DNA of 64,000 nucleotides from Myxococcales bacterium (GCA_029863605.1 JAOTVB010000001.1:534187-598186), one strand, 5' to 3'. Counted from the first letter of the stretch, positions 1 to 8,461 are shown. Translations and numbers: made by a program. Notes: a model not told the origin generated them from the letters alone.

Positions 1-260
1 GCGAAACCGCGGTCATCGGAAACAACGTGAAGCTCTACCAGGGAGTCACCCTCGGGGCGCTCAGCGTCTCGCGCGGCGAGATCGGCAGCGGGCACGGGGG
101 CAAGCGGCATCCGACCATTGAGGATGACGTCACGATCTATGCGGGTGCGTCGATCCACGGGGGCGACACCACGATCGGCAAGGGATCGGTCATCGGGGGG
201 AACGTGTGGCTCACCAAGTCGGTGCCCCCGGGCTCGAAGATTTTTGGGCGGGGAAAGTAG
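1..260 (+). CDS. cysE: Serine O-acetyltransferase, C-terminal part (gene starts before window)
   Basis: The first full codon is at position 3, and about 85 C-terminal residues are visible. They form left-handed beta-helix hexapeptide repeats. The segment [20 protein letters not shown] corresponds to the conserved cysteine-pathway transferase motif (GG-RHP followed by G-GA), which lies at the acetyl-CoA/serine site of CysE/SatA enzymes. The family acetylates L-serine to O-acetylserine, the first step of cysteine synthesis, in the cytoplasm. The protein ends with the usual loop [11 protein letters not shown]. The TAG stop is fused to a dispersed intergenic repeat (258-292). Other hexapeptide acetyltransferases are possible, but the GGKRHP motif favours CysE. 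Confidence 0.85.
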   Translation, partial: ETAVIGNNVKLYQGVTLGALSVSRGEIGSGHGGKRHPTIEDDVTIYAGASIHGGDTTIGKGSVIGGNVWLTKSVPPGSKIFGRGK

Positions 261-292
261 GCGATAATGCGGGGGTGGACCGGGACCACGCC
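258..292 (+). repeat. Dispersed stop-codon-linked repeat, copy 1
   Basis: Begins with the TAG of the cysE-like gene and reads TAGGCGATAATGCGGGGG, then TGGACCGGGACCACG. It aligns with copies at 17226-17275 and, on the minus strand, 58207-58260, sharing the GCGATA, GYGGGGG and CGGGACCA blocks. It fills the gap to the convergent ACP gene. This copy lacks the GGCC-N3-GGCC end found in the other two. Confidence 0.6.
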
Positions 293-293
293 G

Positions 294-524
294 TTACGCC
301 AACTTTTCTTTCACCTTTTCGTAGACCGCCTTGAGGTGGATGAGCTCGGCTAGCTCCTCTTCTTCGATCGTGACGTCGTAGTTCTTCTCGATGTCGGCCA
401 CGATCTCGATCGCCATCATGCTGTCGATTCCAAGGTCCGCAAACGGGGTATCCTCTGGGATCTCTTCGACTTCCGTTATCTCGATGATGATCTGTCGAAG
501 TTCCTCTTTGAGGGGATCCGGCAT
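294..524 (-). CDS. Acyl carrier protein
   Basis: A 76-residue acidic protein with the ACP four-helix pattern and the phosphopantetheine attachment motif GIDSMMAIEI; Ser35 would carry the 4'-phosphopantetheine arm. Length is typical of discrete ACPs. It differs from housekeeping FabC-type ACPs, which carry DSL, and it stands alone rather than between fabD/fabG and fabF. It is divergent from an SPT/AONS-type enzyme gene 141 bp away. In several sphingolipid-producing bacteria a dedicated ACP gene lies beside spt and supplies the acyl donor, so a similar role is inferred here. The start is the ATG at 522-524. Confidence 0.88.
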   Translation of the reverse strand: MPDPLKEELRQIIIEITEVEEIPEDTPFADLGIDSMMAIEIVADIEKNYDVTIEEEELAELIHLKAVYEKVKEKLA

Positions 525-665
525 GACGCCCGGTTATGCGTGGGTTCGCGATCTTGGTCAAGCATTTGAAAACTGGCCGGTCGGCCTGTTTCGAAGGTGG
601 TGTCCACTCGGAATTACGGTACCTTGCACGGGTTCGAAGGCGCGCCATAAACGGCGCCGAACGCT

Positions 666-1898
666 ATGAGCTGGATTTCTGACAAGGCAGCGGCCGACCT
701 AGGGCGGGTACGGGATGCGCAAGAGAAGCAGATCTACCCTTATTTCCGACCTTTCGAATCGGGCGGGCTCCATACGACCATCGACGGAAAGCCAATCGTC
801 AACTTCAGCTCGAACGACTACCTCGGGCTGACCAATCATCCGAAGGTCAAAGAGGCTGCAAAAGCTGCAGTCGATCAGTTCTCATGTGGCCTCAGCTCGT
901 CGCGAGTGCAGGCCACCGCGACGGAGCACGTCGAGCTCGAGGCGCGGCTAGCGAAGTGGTACGGCTTCGAGAGCTGCCTGATCTTCACGACCGGCTACCA
1001 AGCGATGGTCGGGACGATCATGTCGCTTGCTGACAAAGAGACCACGATCGTCCTCGACAACCTAAGCCACGCTTGCATTTTGGACGGAACCTTTCTCGCG
1101 GCGGGCACGCCGATGCGCGCTCCAGAGGTCCGCTTCTTCAATCACAATAGCGCCAAGGCGCTCGACCGGGTGCTTCGTAAACGTGAACGCAAGAACGCGC
1201 TCGTCCTGATCGAAGGCATCTACTCCCTCGACGGCGATGAAGGCGAGGTCGAAGCGTTCGTCGAGGTATGTGCCCAGCACGAGAACACCGTGATCGTTTG
1301 TGACGACGCGCATGGCACGGGAACGCTCGGACGGGGCGGGCGCGGCATCATCGAAAAGTATGGCCTCGAAGGGAAGATTCCGGTCGTCATCAGCACCTTT
1401 TCGAAGACGTTTGGCGGCATCGGCGGGATTCTCCTGGGCGAGTCCGACGTCATCGATCTCATCAAGCACAACGCGCGGTCGTTTCTGTTCAGCGCCTCGT
1501 TGCCGGTTCCGATCGTTGCCGCTGCGAGCACGATACTCGATATGCTCGAGGCCGACGGCGAGGCTCTCGTCAGCGAGCTTCACGAGAAAGCCGGCTACAT
1601 GCGCAAGGGCCTCACCGACATCGGATTCGACCTCGGCGACAGCAACACCCACATCATGCCTCTCATGCTCCGCGACGAAACGAAGGCGATGCTCATGCAC
1701 GTGGCGCTTCTCGAAAACGGCGTTCTGATGGTGCCGATCATGTACCCGGCCGTGAAACAGGGGGAAGAGCGACTCCGCCTCAATGTCACCCGCGGCCACA
1801 CCTACGAAGACATGGACAAGGCCCTCGAGCTCTTGAAGCGTTACGGCGAGTCGTTCCAGTTGATCGGGGAGCGGCCTGCCGAGATTGCGGAGGGATAG
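666..1898 (+). CDS. PLP-dependent alpha-oxoamine synthase, probable serine palmitoyltransferase
   Basis: A 410-residue fold-type I aminotransferase of the AONS/KBL/SPT family, which condenses an amino acid with an acyl thioester with loss of CO2. Visible motifs are NFSSNDYLGL near the N terminus, the PLP-stacking His135 (SHAC), CDDAHGTG with Asp214, and the PLP-binding Lys247 in STFSKTFGG. Length and the C-terminal LRLNVTRGHT segment fit SPT or AONS. No biotin genes are near, and an ACP gene is divergent immediately upstream, so serine palmitoyltransferase (3-ketodihydrosphingosine formation) is favoured over BioF or Kbl. Assignment within the family is inference. No clear Shine-Dalgarno is seen before the ATG. 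Confidence 0.8.
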   Translation: MSWISDKAAADLGRVRDAQEKQIYPYFRPFESGGLHTTIDGKPIVNFSSNDYLGLTNHPKVKEAAKAAVDQFSCGLSSSRVQATATEHVELEARLAKWYGFESCLIFTTGYQAMVGTIMSLADKETTIVLDNLSHACILDGTFLAAGTPMRAPEVRFFNHNSAKALDRVLRKRERKNALVLIEGIYSLDGDEGEVEAFVEVCAQHENTVIVCDDAHGTGTLGRGGRGIIEKYGLEGKIPVVISTFSKTFGGIGGILLGESDVIDLIKHNARSFLFSASLPVPIVAAASTILDMLEADGEALVSELHEKAGYMRKGLTDIGFDLGDSNTHIMPLMLRDETKAMLMHVALLENGVLMVPIMYPAVKQGEERLRLNVTRGHTYEDMDKALELLKRYGESFQLIGERPAEIAEG

Positions 1899-1996
1899 GC
1901 GCTCCGACAGCTACTTCACGGAGAAGAGGCCCCTTCGGTACCTCGGATCAGTATACGAACGCGGGAGCGATTACAACTCCGTCGTGGCTATCAGCA

Positions 1997-2536
1997 ATGC
2001 GATGCATCTCATCTAGGATCCTCGATGGCCCAAAGCGCCAGCTCGAGGAACGCCTCCGTGAACTCGGGTTGGAAGGTGCCATGCGCCCGGGCGCTGTGGA
2101 ATTGGAAGCCGGCCGGTGGCGACGCCACCTGTCCGTTACAGTCGACCATCGGGTTGCCCGAGTGAGTGGCGAGATCGAGGTTGCCGGTCACGTACCGATT
2201 TCGTCGGGGTGGGGACCCTGTTCCAGCTTCGGCTTCCTGGCGGGCCAAGAGTGCACGCTGCAACAGTCGCAGGGCCTGGTTCGTCTGCTGAAGTTCTCAC
2301 TTAATTCCTTTGGCGAGCGAGACGTGATCGTGATCGCGGGCTTGAATCGTTGGACGATCTTGACCAACTCGGAGGGTCGCGAGCTGATCGCAGGCGGTCG
2401 TTGGGTGGAGCTTCCCGACGCCACCGAAATCACGATGACCGTCCAAGATGCCGACGACGCGAACGCGCCGATTTACGAGCTCCAGTATCGATTCGACGGG
2501 GACCAGTTCACCGTCAGGTCGTTCATCGAGCTGTAG
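1997..2536 (+). CDS. Hypothetical protein
   Basis: A 179-residue open frame with protein-like composition and alternating beta-strand-type segments in its C-terminal two thirds (for example DVIVIAGLNRWTILTNSEGR). It has no signal peptide, membrane segment or motif I recognise. It sits alone between the SPT-like gene and the convergent copper lipoprotein, 11 bp from the latter's stop. The first 30 residues are less convincing, and translation could start at the internal ATG near 2081. A real gene is likely but no function can be proposed. Confidence 0.5.
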   Translation: MRCISSRILDGPKRQLEERLRELGLEGAMRPGAVELEAGRWRRHLSVTVDHRVARVSGEIEVAGHVPISSGWGPCSSFGFLAGQECTLQQSQGLVRLLKFSLNSFGERDVIVIAGLNRWTILTNSEGRELIAGGRWVELPDATEITMTVQDADDANAPIYELQYRFDGDQFTVRSFIEL

Positions 2537-2547
2537 TTTCGTGCGGG

Positions 2548-3438
2548 CTAGAAGAGGACTAGCGACCCTCGGCTCGGGTAGTAGTAGGCCCAGAAGAAGC
2601 ACATTTCGTCGTTTACGCCAGTGCCAAACGTAACCACGCTGTCGCTGAGGTTGTTCCATTCGCAGGTGAGATTGAAGCCGCCGCCGTCTGGGATGGTGAA
2701 GGGCGAGTCGTACTTGACCGTTTCAGGCTCGTCCCATCGGAAGTTGAAGACGTCGTACACCGGCGTACCGGGCATTCCTGATCCAGCGGTCGTCTCGACG
2801 TAGACATCGGTGCCCCACTGGTGCTCGTGACCGGTGATCGCAAAGTAGTTCACGCCATGAAATGCGGGGGGCACCTGAATGAATCTGGGTCCGACTGTTG
2901 CTGTGCTCTGTGCCGGAATCACGATGCCGATGTCGCCCATGAACATGACATCGGCTTCGTCGGTGACCTCATCAGCGGGCATCGGGATGAACGTTGACGT
3001 GGCTTCCGCCATTTGCGGGGCCGCGCTCACGTTGATGTAGTGGAGCTCGAGGCGGACCATCTGGTTCGGTTCGAGTTGATAAGCCACTCCGGCTGGGAGC
3101 GTCAGCAAATCGTCAGCCTTCTGTGTGATCATCAGCGGAGGGTCGTCGAGCACGTCGAGGAACGGCTGACACGGCCGTGGCTCCAACTGCTCGACCGTAT
3201 CGTTGACCTTGTAGACGATGAAATGATGCGACGTCGCCCCGAGGACGTTGTGAATCTCGTGGATGAACGTACCGCCAGGGTTCCCGAGCCTCTTCACGAC
3301 GCACTGGGTCGACTCGGTCCCGGCGGGCACCGCGGTAGGACCCCATTTCACCGTGTACGAGTCAGCAGCCGTGCCTTGGCTCTCACCGCATCCGACGGCC
3401 AATGCGAACAGGACTATCCAATAACCGCGCCACTTCAT
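2548..3438 (-). CDS. PHM-like copper type II monooxygenase-fold lipoprotein
   Basis: About 296 residues. Start chosen at ATG 3438 because GGAGG lies 6-10 bases upstream and a lipoprotein signal follows (MKWRGYWIVLFALAVGC, Cys17 lipidated). The body resembles peptidylglycine alpha-hydroxylating monooxygenase. It has a His-His pair at 71-72 and His133 in ELHYIN (CuH-type ligands), an HxH at 204-206 in GHEHQWG, and Met279 in NDEMCFFW (CuM-type ligands), so the full two-copper ligand set seems present. Family enzymes hydroxylate substrates with ascorbate and O2. The bacterial substrate is unknown. It would act in the periplasm or on a membrane surface. Confidence 0.72.
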   Translation of the reverse strand: MKWRGYWIVLFALAVGCGESQGTAADSYTVKWGPTAVPAGTESTQCVVKRLGNPGGTFIHEIHNVLGATSHHFIVYKVNDTVEQLEPRPCQPFLDVLDDPPLMITQKADDLLTLPAGVAYQLEPNQMVRLELHYINVSAAPQMAEATSTFIPMPADEVTDEADVMFMGDIGIVIPAQSTATVGPRFIQVPPAFHGVNYFAITGHEHQWGTDVYVETTAGSGMPGTPVYDVFNFRWDEPETVKYDSPFTIPDGGGFNLTCEWNNLSDSVVTFGTGVNDEMCFFWAYYYPSRGSLVLF

Positions 3439-3486
3439 GACGACCTCCGACTCTCCGCGAACGTTCCAGGTTAGCACGGCGTCAGA

Positions 3487-3499
3487 GTCAGCGTCAGCG
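3487..3499 (+). repeat. GTCAGCGTCAGCG repeat, left flank of MaoC gene
   Basis: A 13-base motif, preceded by GTCAGA at 3481-3486, in the gap between the copper lipoprotein and the MaoC gene. Its exact reverse complement occurs at 4023-4035 on the other side of the MaoC gene, so the pair forms an inverted repeat around a single gene. Confidence 0.4.
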
Positions 3500-3540
3500 C
3501 TACGCTGGCACTGGCCTCAAGACCGGCTAATCTCCGTCCC

Positions 3541-4005
3541 ATGGCCGTCATCATCGAATCCCCCCACGACCTCAAGGACATGGTTGGCAAGCATCTCGGG
3601 TACAGCGAGTGGCTCAAGATGGAGCAAGACCGCGTCAACAAGTTCGCCGACGCCACGGGAGACCACCAGTGGATCCACGTCGACGTCGAGCGTGCGAAGA
3701 AGGGGCCTTTTGGGGCGCCGATCGCCCATGGATATCTGACCCTTTCCCTGGTCAGCAATTTCCTGATGCAGATTGTCGAGGTGCGTGGCTTCGAGTTCGC
3801 GGTCAACTACGGCACCAACAAAGTTCGATTTCCGGCTCCCGTGAAAGTCGGTTCGAGGATCCGCGGTGGCGCCGAGGTGATCTCGGTCGAAGAGGCCAAG
3901 GGCGGGATCCAATCGATCGTACGGGTGACGGTCGAAGTCGAAGGCGAAGAACGGCCAGCCTGCATCGCAGAAACGGTAAGCCTGTACTTCCCGAAGAAGG
4001 GCTAA
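3541..4005 (+). CDS. MaoC-like (R)-specific hydratase family protein
   Basis: A 154-residue single hot-dog domain. The hydratase-2 motif is FADATGDHQWIHVD with candidate catalytic Asp41 and His46, followed by GPFGAPIAHGYLTLSL, the usual substrate-loop helix. The family hydrates trans-2-enoyl-CoA to (R)-3-hydroxyacyl-CoA. Length and the GDHQWIH form match the NodN/MaoC stand-alone subgroup. It starts with ATG and lies alone between two genes on the opposite strand, flanked by an inverted repeat. The physiological substrate cannot be told from sequence. Confidence 0.85.
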   Translation: MAVIIESPHDLKDMVGKHLGYSEWLKMEQDRVNKFADATGDHQWIHVDVERAKKGPFGAPIAHGYLTLSLVSNFLMQIVEVRGFEFAVNYGTNKVRFPAPVKVGSRIRGGAEVISVEEAKGGIQSIVRVTVEVEGEERPACIAETVSLYFPKKG

Positions 4006-4022
4006 TCCCGACCCCGGCCGGT

Positions 4023-4035
4023 CGCTGACGCTGAC
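4023..4035 (-). repeat. GTCAGCGTCAGCG repeat, right flank of MaoC gene
   Basis: Plus strand CGCTGACGCTGAC, the reverse complement of 3487-3499. It lies between the MaoC stop and the convergent DUF502 stop. Similarity continues weakly outward (ACCGTCACTG). Function unknown; it could form a long-range inverted repeat or belong to a dispersed family. Confidence 0.4.
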
Positions 4036-4039
4036 ACCG

Positions 4040-4627
4040 TCACTGCCCCTGATTTAGCTCGATTCCGTCTATCATCGTCTTTGCTGCGCTCATCGCGGTA
4101 ACGCCGCCTGACATGATGAAGGCCATGAACTCTGCGCCGTCCGCGTCCAAGAGGTGCACTCTTTCTCGGGGCACAACGATCAAATTACCCGCGAAGTTGT
4201 AAGACTCCGGTAAGTAGACGGATACGTGGCCTGCGAGGTGCGGGTCGTCGAAACGCTCGCCCGTGAGGAACCCGAGGACTTTCAGCCCGTGGCGATTGAT
4301 CTCGACGGCGACCGGCTTGTCGAACTTGCGTTGACCTCCGACAAACGCCCCGAAGAGATCCCGAAGCGAGTTGTAAAGCAGCTTGATGATCGGCACGCGT
4401 TGAAGCCCCGCCTCCAAGAACGTGACGAGCCGGCTGCCGACCACGTTGCCGGTCAGGTACCCGATGAAGGTGATCCCCACCGCCGCGATCAGGATGCCGA
4501 GGCCGGGAATCGGAGCGTTCAGCCATTGGTCGAGCTTGGTGACCGTGAACACGACCACCCAAACCGTGATGGCGACCGGCGCCAGAACCAACAGGCCCTG
4601 CGCAAAGCTTTTGGTGAGTATTCTCAT
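4040..4627 (-). CDS. DUF502 family integral membrane protein
   Basis: A 195-residue protein with two N-terminal transmembrane helices (about residues 10-32 and 42-66) followed by the DUF502 signatures: LEAGLQRVPIIKLLYNSLRDL, a PVAVEI strand, LGFLTGE, and a VYLPESYNFAGNLIVVPRE segment resembling the usual VFVPTTPNPTSG block. The C terminus has the typical SGGVT motif. The family is widespread in proteobacteria and plants (LIKE-COV) with no established bacterial activity. The ATG start overlaps, on the opposite strand, a region upstream of the divergent transporter gene. Confidence 0.87.
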   Translation of the reverse strand: MRILTKSFAQGLLVLAPVAITVWVVVFTVTKLDQWLNAPIPGLGILIAAVGITFIGYLTGNVVGSRLVTFLEAGLQRVPIIKLLYNSLRDLFGAFVGGQRKFDKPVAVEINRHGLKVLGFLTGERFDDPHLAGHVSVYLPESYNFAGNLIVVPRERVHLLDADGAEFMAFIMSGGVTAMSAAKTMIDGIELNQGQ

Positions 4628-4733
4628 GCGTCTCTCCTATCACCAGGTTGCACTCCGCGCATTTGCATGCACAACCCGCGGCGTGTCGCTCCTCCTTCGA
4701 CCCTGGCATGGCCTTTCGCAAGGGCTGCGGCAC

Positions 4734-5564
4734 ATGGTGGTCGGCTCGCTGTTTTTCAGCGTCATGAGCGTCTTTGCAAAGCTCGCGGGGGAACGCCTCC
4801 CAACCATGGAGCTCGTGCTTGCTCGCGTCGTCGTGACCCTGGTGATGAGCTGGTGGGCGCTCAAAAGCCTCGGGATCGACCCATGGGGCAACAACAAGCG
4901 CCTCCTCGTATGGCGGGGGCTGGCCGGGTTTGGCGGATTGAGCTGCTACTTTTACGCCGTAACGCATCTTCCGCTGGCGGACGCGACCGTGATCCAGTTC
5001 TGCAACCCGATGATCGCAGCCCTGATCGCGGTGTTCGCCCTCCACGAGCCGCTCCGAATGATCGATGTTGCGGCGACCGCTCTGAGCATGGTCGGAGTGG
5101 TCCTCGTGGCACAGCCGTCCTTCCTGTTCACCGCAGGCACGCCGCTCGACCCGGTTGCGGTCGTCATCGGTGTGTTTGGCGCGATTTTTTCCGCGATCGC
5201 ATACGTGATCATCCGCCGTCTAGGAGCGACCGAGCATCACCTCGTGGTGGTCTTTTACTTTCCCCTGATCACCGGGCCTGCATCGCTTCCGATCCTCGCC
5301 GTCGAGGGGCTCGCGATGCCCAGCGGGTGGGAGTGGCTTCTGCTGCTCGGCATCGGGGTGACCGCGCAGCTCGGCCAGATCGAGATCACCAAGGGCTACA
5401 AGCTCGAAACCGCCGGACGCGCATCTTCGATGACCTATCTGCAGATCGTGCTCGCCTACACGTGGGGAGTGCTGATCTTCAGCGAATTCCCGAACGCCCT
5501 CAGCGTCCTAGGCGCCGTGCTGGTGGTCCTCGGAGTATTGAGTGTGGCGCGCCGTCAGCCTTGA
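4734..5564 (+). CDS. EamA/DMT-family transporter
   Basis: A 276-residue protein with ten predicted hydrophobic helices in two EamA repeats, the classical layout of the drug/metabolite transporter superfamily. Near the start is LFFSVMSVFAKLAGERLP, and each half ends with a GAVLVVLGVLSVARR-type helix. The start at ATG 4734 is preferred because AAGGG lies 9 bases upstream; in-frame ATG 4626 would add a non-hydrophobic Arg-rich tail and overlap the divergent gene. DMT proteins export metabolites, amino acids or nucleotide sugars, and the substrate here is unknown. The 3' end overlaps the convergent next gene by 10 bp. Confidence 0.85.
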   Translation: MVVGSLFFSVMSVFAKLAGERLPTMELVLARVVVTLVMSWWALKSLGIDPWGNNKRLLVWRGLAGFGGLSCYFYAVTHLPLADATVIQFCNPMIAALIAVFALHEPLRMIDVAATALSMVGVVLVAQPSFLFTAGTPLDPVAVVIGVFGAIFSAIAYVIIRRLGATEHHLVVVFYFPLITGPASLPILAVEGLAMPSGWEWLLLLGIGVTAQLGQIEITKGYKLETAGRASSMTYLQIVLAYTWGVLIFSEFPNALSVLGAVLVVLGVLSVARRQP

Positions 5565-6304
5565 AAGAGAGGGTCGAACAGCTCGGGGCTGACGCCCAAC
5601 CCTTCGAGGTCTTCGGTGCCTTCGGCGTTGGTAATGAACGTGATCATCTTCCGGCAGCCCTCGTGCTCGGTCGAGATTAGAGCGCCCGTACTCAGCTCGG
5701 TCCAACTCGTCCATGTCATCGAAACTCCGCCGACGGGAATGATGCTCACCCACATGCGCCACCTGACGGGCAAGCCATTCTGATCGACGTACCAGAGATA
5801 GGCATCCCCTGGCGTCACCCCGCCCGACGTATAGGTCACCAGCAGTCCCTTCTCGCCGTCTTCCTCGGTGACGATTTCGCGCTTCACGCCGGGGTCGAAA
5901 ACCTTCACGACGGGGTTCAGCCAGAAGGAGTCGTTGACCCAGAACCTGTATGCCGTCTGCAGGGCCGACTCGGCGTCGTCGCCGGTGACCTCGCCATCCT
6001 TGCCCCAGACCCGCCCGGTTTTGTCACCTGTTCGGAGCAGCACCCGGGTGTCGCCCCAGCGAACCTCGACCAGATCGCGCTTTCGGTCCCAGACGTAGTG
6101 ATGCTCCTCGAAGAAAGACCAGCGCACCGCTCCCGTTCGGTCCCAGGCCTCCTTGTTGACGGCCCGCTCCATCTTGTGGGCGAACTCATCTGCCTCTGGC
6201 GCGTCTTGTCCTTCCGGCCTCGGCTCACTCATGAAATAGGCCGCTCCGGCGACCACGATCACGCCGACGAACAGCACCGCTGCTAGCACCTTCAAAACCC
6301 GCAT
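5555..6304 (-). CDS. Hypothetical membrane-anchored or secreted protein
   Basis: A 249-residue protein with one N-terminal hydrophobic segment (residues 4-24, VLKVLAAVLFVGVIVVAGAA) and no lipobox, so a signal anchor or cleaved signal. The remaining 220 residues are rich in Trp and beta-strand patterns (VEVRWGDTRVLLRTGD, YLWYVDQNGLPVRWRMW), reminiscent of lipid-carrier or outer-membrane-associated beta folds such as LolA-like domains. That resemblance is only in style. It is convergent with the EamA gene and divergent from the chlorite-dismutase-family gene. Unknown function. Confidence 0.7.
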   Translation of the reverse strand: MRVLKVLAAVLFVGVIVVAGAAYFMSEPRPEGQDAPEADEFAHKMERAVNKEAWDRTGAVRWSFFEEHHYVWDRKRDLVEVRWGDTRVLLRTGDKTGRVWGKDGEVTGDDAESALQTAYRFWVNDSFWLNPVVKVFDPGVKREIVTEEDGEKGLLVTYTSGGVTPGDAYLWYVDQNGLPVRWRMWVSIIPVGGVSMTWTSWTELSTGALISTEHEGCRKMITFITNAEGTEDLEGLGVSPELFDPLFQG

Positions 6305-6358
6305 AGTCTCCCTCGCGAGCGGCTAGCCTACACTGTGCAGAGCGGCCGTAAAAGCGCT

Positions 6359-7108
6359 ATGAGACCTTCCATGGGTGATTCCTCGATCGACGTACATGAG
6401 CGTGGCGCTGCACGCGACGGCGAGCCTCAGGTCATGGACCGGCGTTTGTTCATGCAGCTGCTGGTGTTTCAGATCCCAACCGGGACTTCGATCTCGGAAA
6501 ACCAAGATGCCTTGATCGAGGCTGTCCGGGCAGCCGGCGTGCCGTCCGTCGTCTACGCCGATGCCAACGATCCGCGTGGTGTGGGCCTTCTGACGTTCAC
6601 CGAAGACCCGGCGCGCTTCGTCGATTCGGTGCGTCCGCTTTTCGAAGCGGAGCTTCTTCGCGATTGGGTGCTTCGGCCCGAGCTCACGATGATCGGCCGA
6701 ACCTACAGCAGTGGCTACGAGCAAGATCTCGAGTTTTGGTTGATCGACCGACCCCAGCAAACCGTGCTCAATCACGACTGGAATTGGGCAGTCTGGTATC
6801 CGCTTCGTCGCAGTGGTGCGTTCGAGCAGCTCGCAGGCAAGGAAAAGGGCGGAATCTTGCGAGAGCACGCAACGATCGGGCGCGCATATGGTGCTCAAGA
6901 CCTCGCCCACGACGTCCGTTTGGCGTGCCACGGTCTCGATGCGAATGACAACGAGTTCGTGATCGGCTTGGTCGGCTCGAACCTCCATCGTCTTTCACAC
7001 GTGGTCCAAGCGATGCGTGGCACGGTGCAGACGTCGCAATACATCGAGCAGATGGGGCCCTTCTTTGTCGGTCGCGCGATTGGGCGACAGGCGGGGAACA
7101 AAGGATGA
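6359..7108 (+). CDS. Chlorite dismutase/HemQ family protein
   Basis: About 249 residues from ATG 6359; an in-frame GTG at 6335 and ATGs at 6371 and 6434 are alternatives. The second half carries family landmarks: WAVWYPLRRSG, LAGKEKGGILREHATIGRAYG (the His of REHATIGR fits the proximal haem ligand), RLACHGLDANDNEFVIGL, and MGPFFVGRAIGR at the C terminus. The family includes chlorite dismutases and HemQ coproheme decarboxylases. No hem genes are adjacent, so which activity applies is open. It runs straight into aroC (6 bp gap), suggesting co-transcription. Confidence 0.8.
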   Translation: MRPSMGDSSIDVHERGAARDGEPQVMDRRLFMQLLVFQIPTGTSISENQDALIEAVRAAGVPSVVYADANDPRGVGLLTFTEDPARFVDSVRPLFEAELLRDWVLRPELTMIGRTYSSGYEQDLEFWLIDRPQQTVLNHDWNWAVWYPLRRSGAFEQLAGKEKGGILREHATIGRAYGAQDLAHDVRLACHGLDANDNEFVIGLVGSNLHRLSHVVQAMRGTVQTSQYIEQMGPFFVGRAIGRQAGNKG

Positions 7109-7114
7109 TTCGGG

Positions 7115-8215
7115 ATGCCGGGTAGCACGTTCGGCCTAGCGTTCCGCGTGACCACTGCAGGCGAGAGTCACGGCCCCGCCAATGTCGTGATCATCGACGG
7201 CTGCCCGCCGGGGATCCCGCTATCGGAAGCGGACATCACGGGTGACCTCGATCGACGTCGCCCGGGGCAAAGCAAGATCGTCACCCAGCGTAAAGAACCG
7301 GACACCCCCGAGATCGTTTCCGGCGTGTTCGATGGCGAGACGACGGGCACTCCGATCGCGATCATCGTGCGCAATCAGGATCAACGCCCGAAAGACTACA
7401 CCAAGATCAAAGACGTCTATCGCCCGGGTCATGCTGACTACACTTTCGATGCCAAATTCGGACGCCGTGACTTCCGCGGTGGCGGACGGAGCAGCGCTCG
7501 CGAGACGGTGGTGCGGGTGGCGGCGGGGGCCGTCGCGAAGAAGCTCCTCTCCCATTCATTCAGCGGTGAAGTGGTCGGATACGTCACGCGGATCGGCCAC
7601 ATCGAAGCGGAGATCCCGCAGACCGTGACGCTCGAACAGGTGGAGACGCTTCCCAGTGGCGAGCCCAACATCGTTCGCTGTCCGGATCCTAAAGCTGCCG
7701 CGCGTATGATCGAGCTGATCGAAAAGATGCGCAAGGCCCAGGACTCGATCGGCGGCGTTGCCGAGATCGTCGCACGCAATATTCCTCCGGGCTTGGGCGA
7801 GCCCGTGTTCGACAAGCTCAAGGCCGACCTCGGCAAAGGCCTTTTCAGTCTTCCAGCCGTCATGGGCGTCGAGTACGGCGCGGGCTTCGGCGTGGCTGCG
7901 CTCAAGGGCAGCGAGAACAACGACGTCTTCGAGACCGACGCGCAGGGCAATGTCCGGACCCGCACCAATCGGCATGGGGGCATGCTCGGTGGCATTTCGA
8001 GTGGGATGCCGATCGTCGTGCGTGCGGCGGTAAAGCCTACGAGCAGCCTTCCTCGTGCCCAAGACACCGTGACTGCCGACGGGGACGCCACGACCATTCG
8101 GACGACCGGCCGCCACGACCCCTGCCTTTTGCCACGCTTCGTTCCCATGGCGGAGGCGATGGTTGCGCTCGTTCTCGCCGACCATTGGCTCAGGTGGCGC
8201 GCGATTCGCGACTGA
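7115..8215 (+). CDS. aroC: Chorismate synthase
   Basis: A 366-residue enzyme converting 5-enolpyruvylshikimate-3-phosphate to chorismate with reduced FMN, the last step of the shikimate pathway. Signatures seen: [20 protein letters not shown] near the N terminus, [38 protein letters not shown] (the classical chorismate synthase signature and FMN/phosphate site), and [13 protein letters not shown]. Full length for the family. AAGGA lies 9 bases before the ATG. It sits 6 bp after the chlorite-dismutase-family gene. No other aro gene is in the window. Confidence 0.97.
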   Translation: MPGSTFGLAFRVTTAGESHGPANVVIIDGCPPGIPLSEADITGDLDRRRPGQSKIVTQRKEPDTPEIVSGVFDGETTGTPIAIIVRNQDQRPKDYTKIKDVYRPGHADYTFDAKFGRRDFRGGGRSSARETVVRVAAGAVAKKLLSHSFSGEVVGYVTRIGHIEAEIPQTVTLEQVETLPSGEPNIVRCPDPKAAARMIELIEKMRKAQDSIGGVAEIVARNIPPGLGEPVFDKLKADLGKGLFSLPAVMGVEYGAGFGVAALKGSENNDVFETDAQGNVRTRTNRHGGMLGGISSGMPIVVRAAVKPTSSLPRAQDTVTADGDATTIRTTGRHDPCLLPRFVPMAEAMVALVLADHWLRWRAIRD

Positions 8216-8218
8216 GCG

Positions 8219-8461
8219 CTAGCGGGCGAAGTTCCAGGCGATGATCGCGAGCGCCGCGGTCACTAGGATGGCCGTCCAAAGGAGGTTGCTTCCTTTGCGC
8301 TCGCCTTTGGCTTCCTCGGAGCCCACTGCGCGTCGAAAGCCGCTGACCATCCCGCCCATGACGCCCGTGCTCTGGCCGCCGACCGTGTTGCGAGAAGGGC
8401 CGTGCCCACCCTTACCTCGCTTCTTCCGGCTGGCGCTCTTCTTCTGATACTGCTTCGCCAT
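8219..8461 (-). CDS. Small C-terminally membrane-anchored protein
   Basis: 80 residues. The N-terminal half is strongly basic and Gly-rich (MAKQYQKKSASRKKRGKGG), followed by a GGMVSGFRRAVG segment, and the protein ends with one hydrophobic helix of about 18 residues and a short NFAR tail. This is a tail-anchored layout with a positively charged cytoplasmic domain. No family recognised. It is convergent with aroC (3 bp apart) and 9 bp downstream of the stop of the pentahaem cytochrome gene, so it may be the last gene of that transcript. Confidence 0.7.
   Translation of the reverse strand: MAKQYQKKSASRKKRGKGGHGPSRNTVGGQSTGVMGGMVSGFRRAVGSEEAKGERKGSNLLWTAILVTAALAIIAWNFAR

Noticed and set aside
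4226-5680. Open frame of 484 codons on the plus strand
   Set aside because: It runs antisense to DUF502 and out of frame across EamA. It is Arg-rich, as expected for a shadow in GC-rich DNA, and has no motif.
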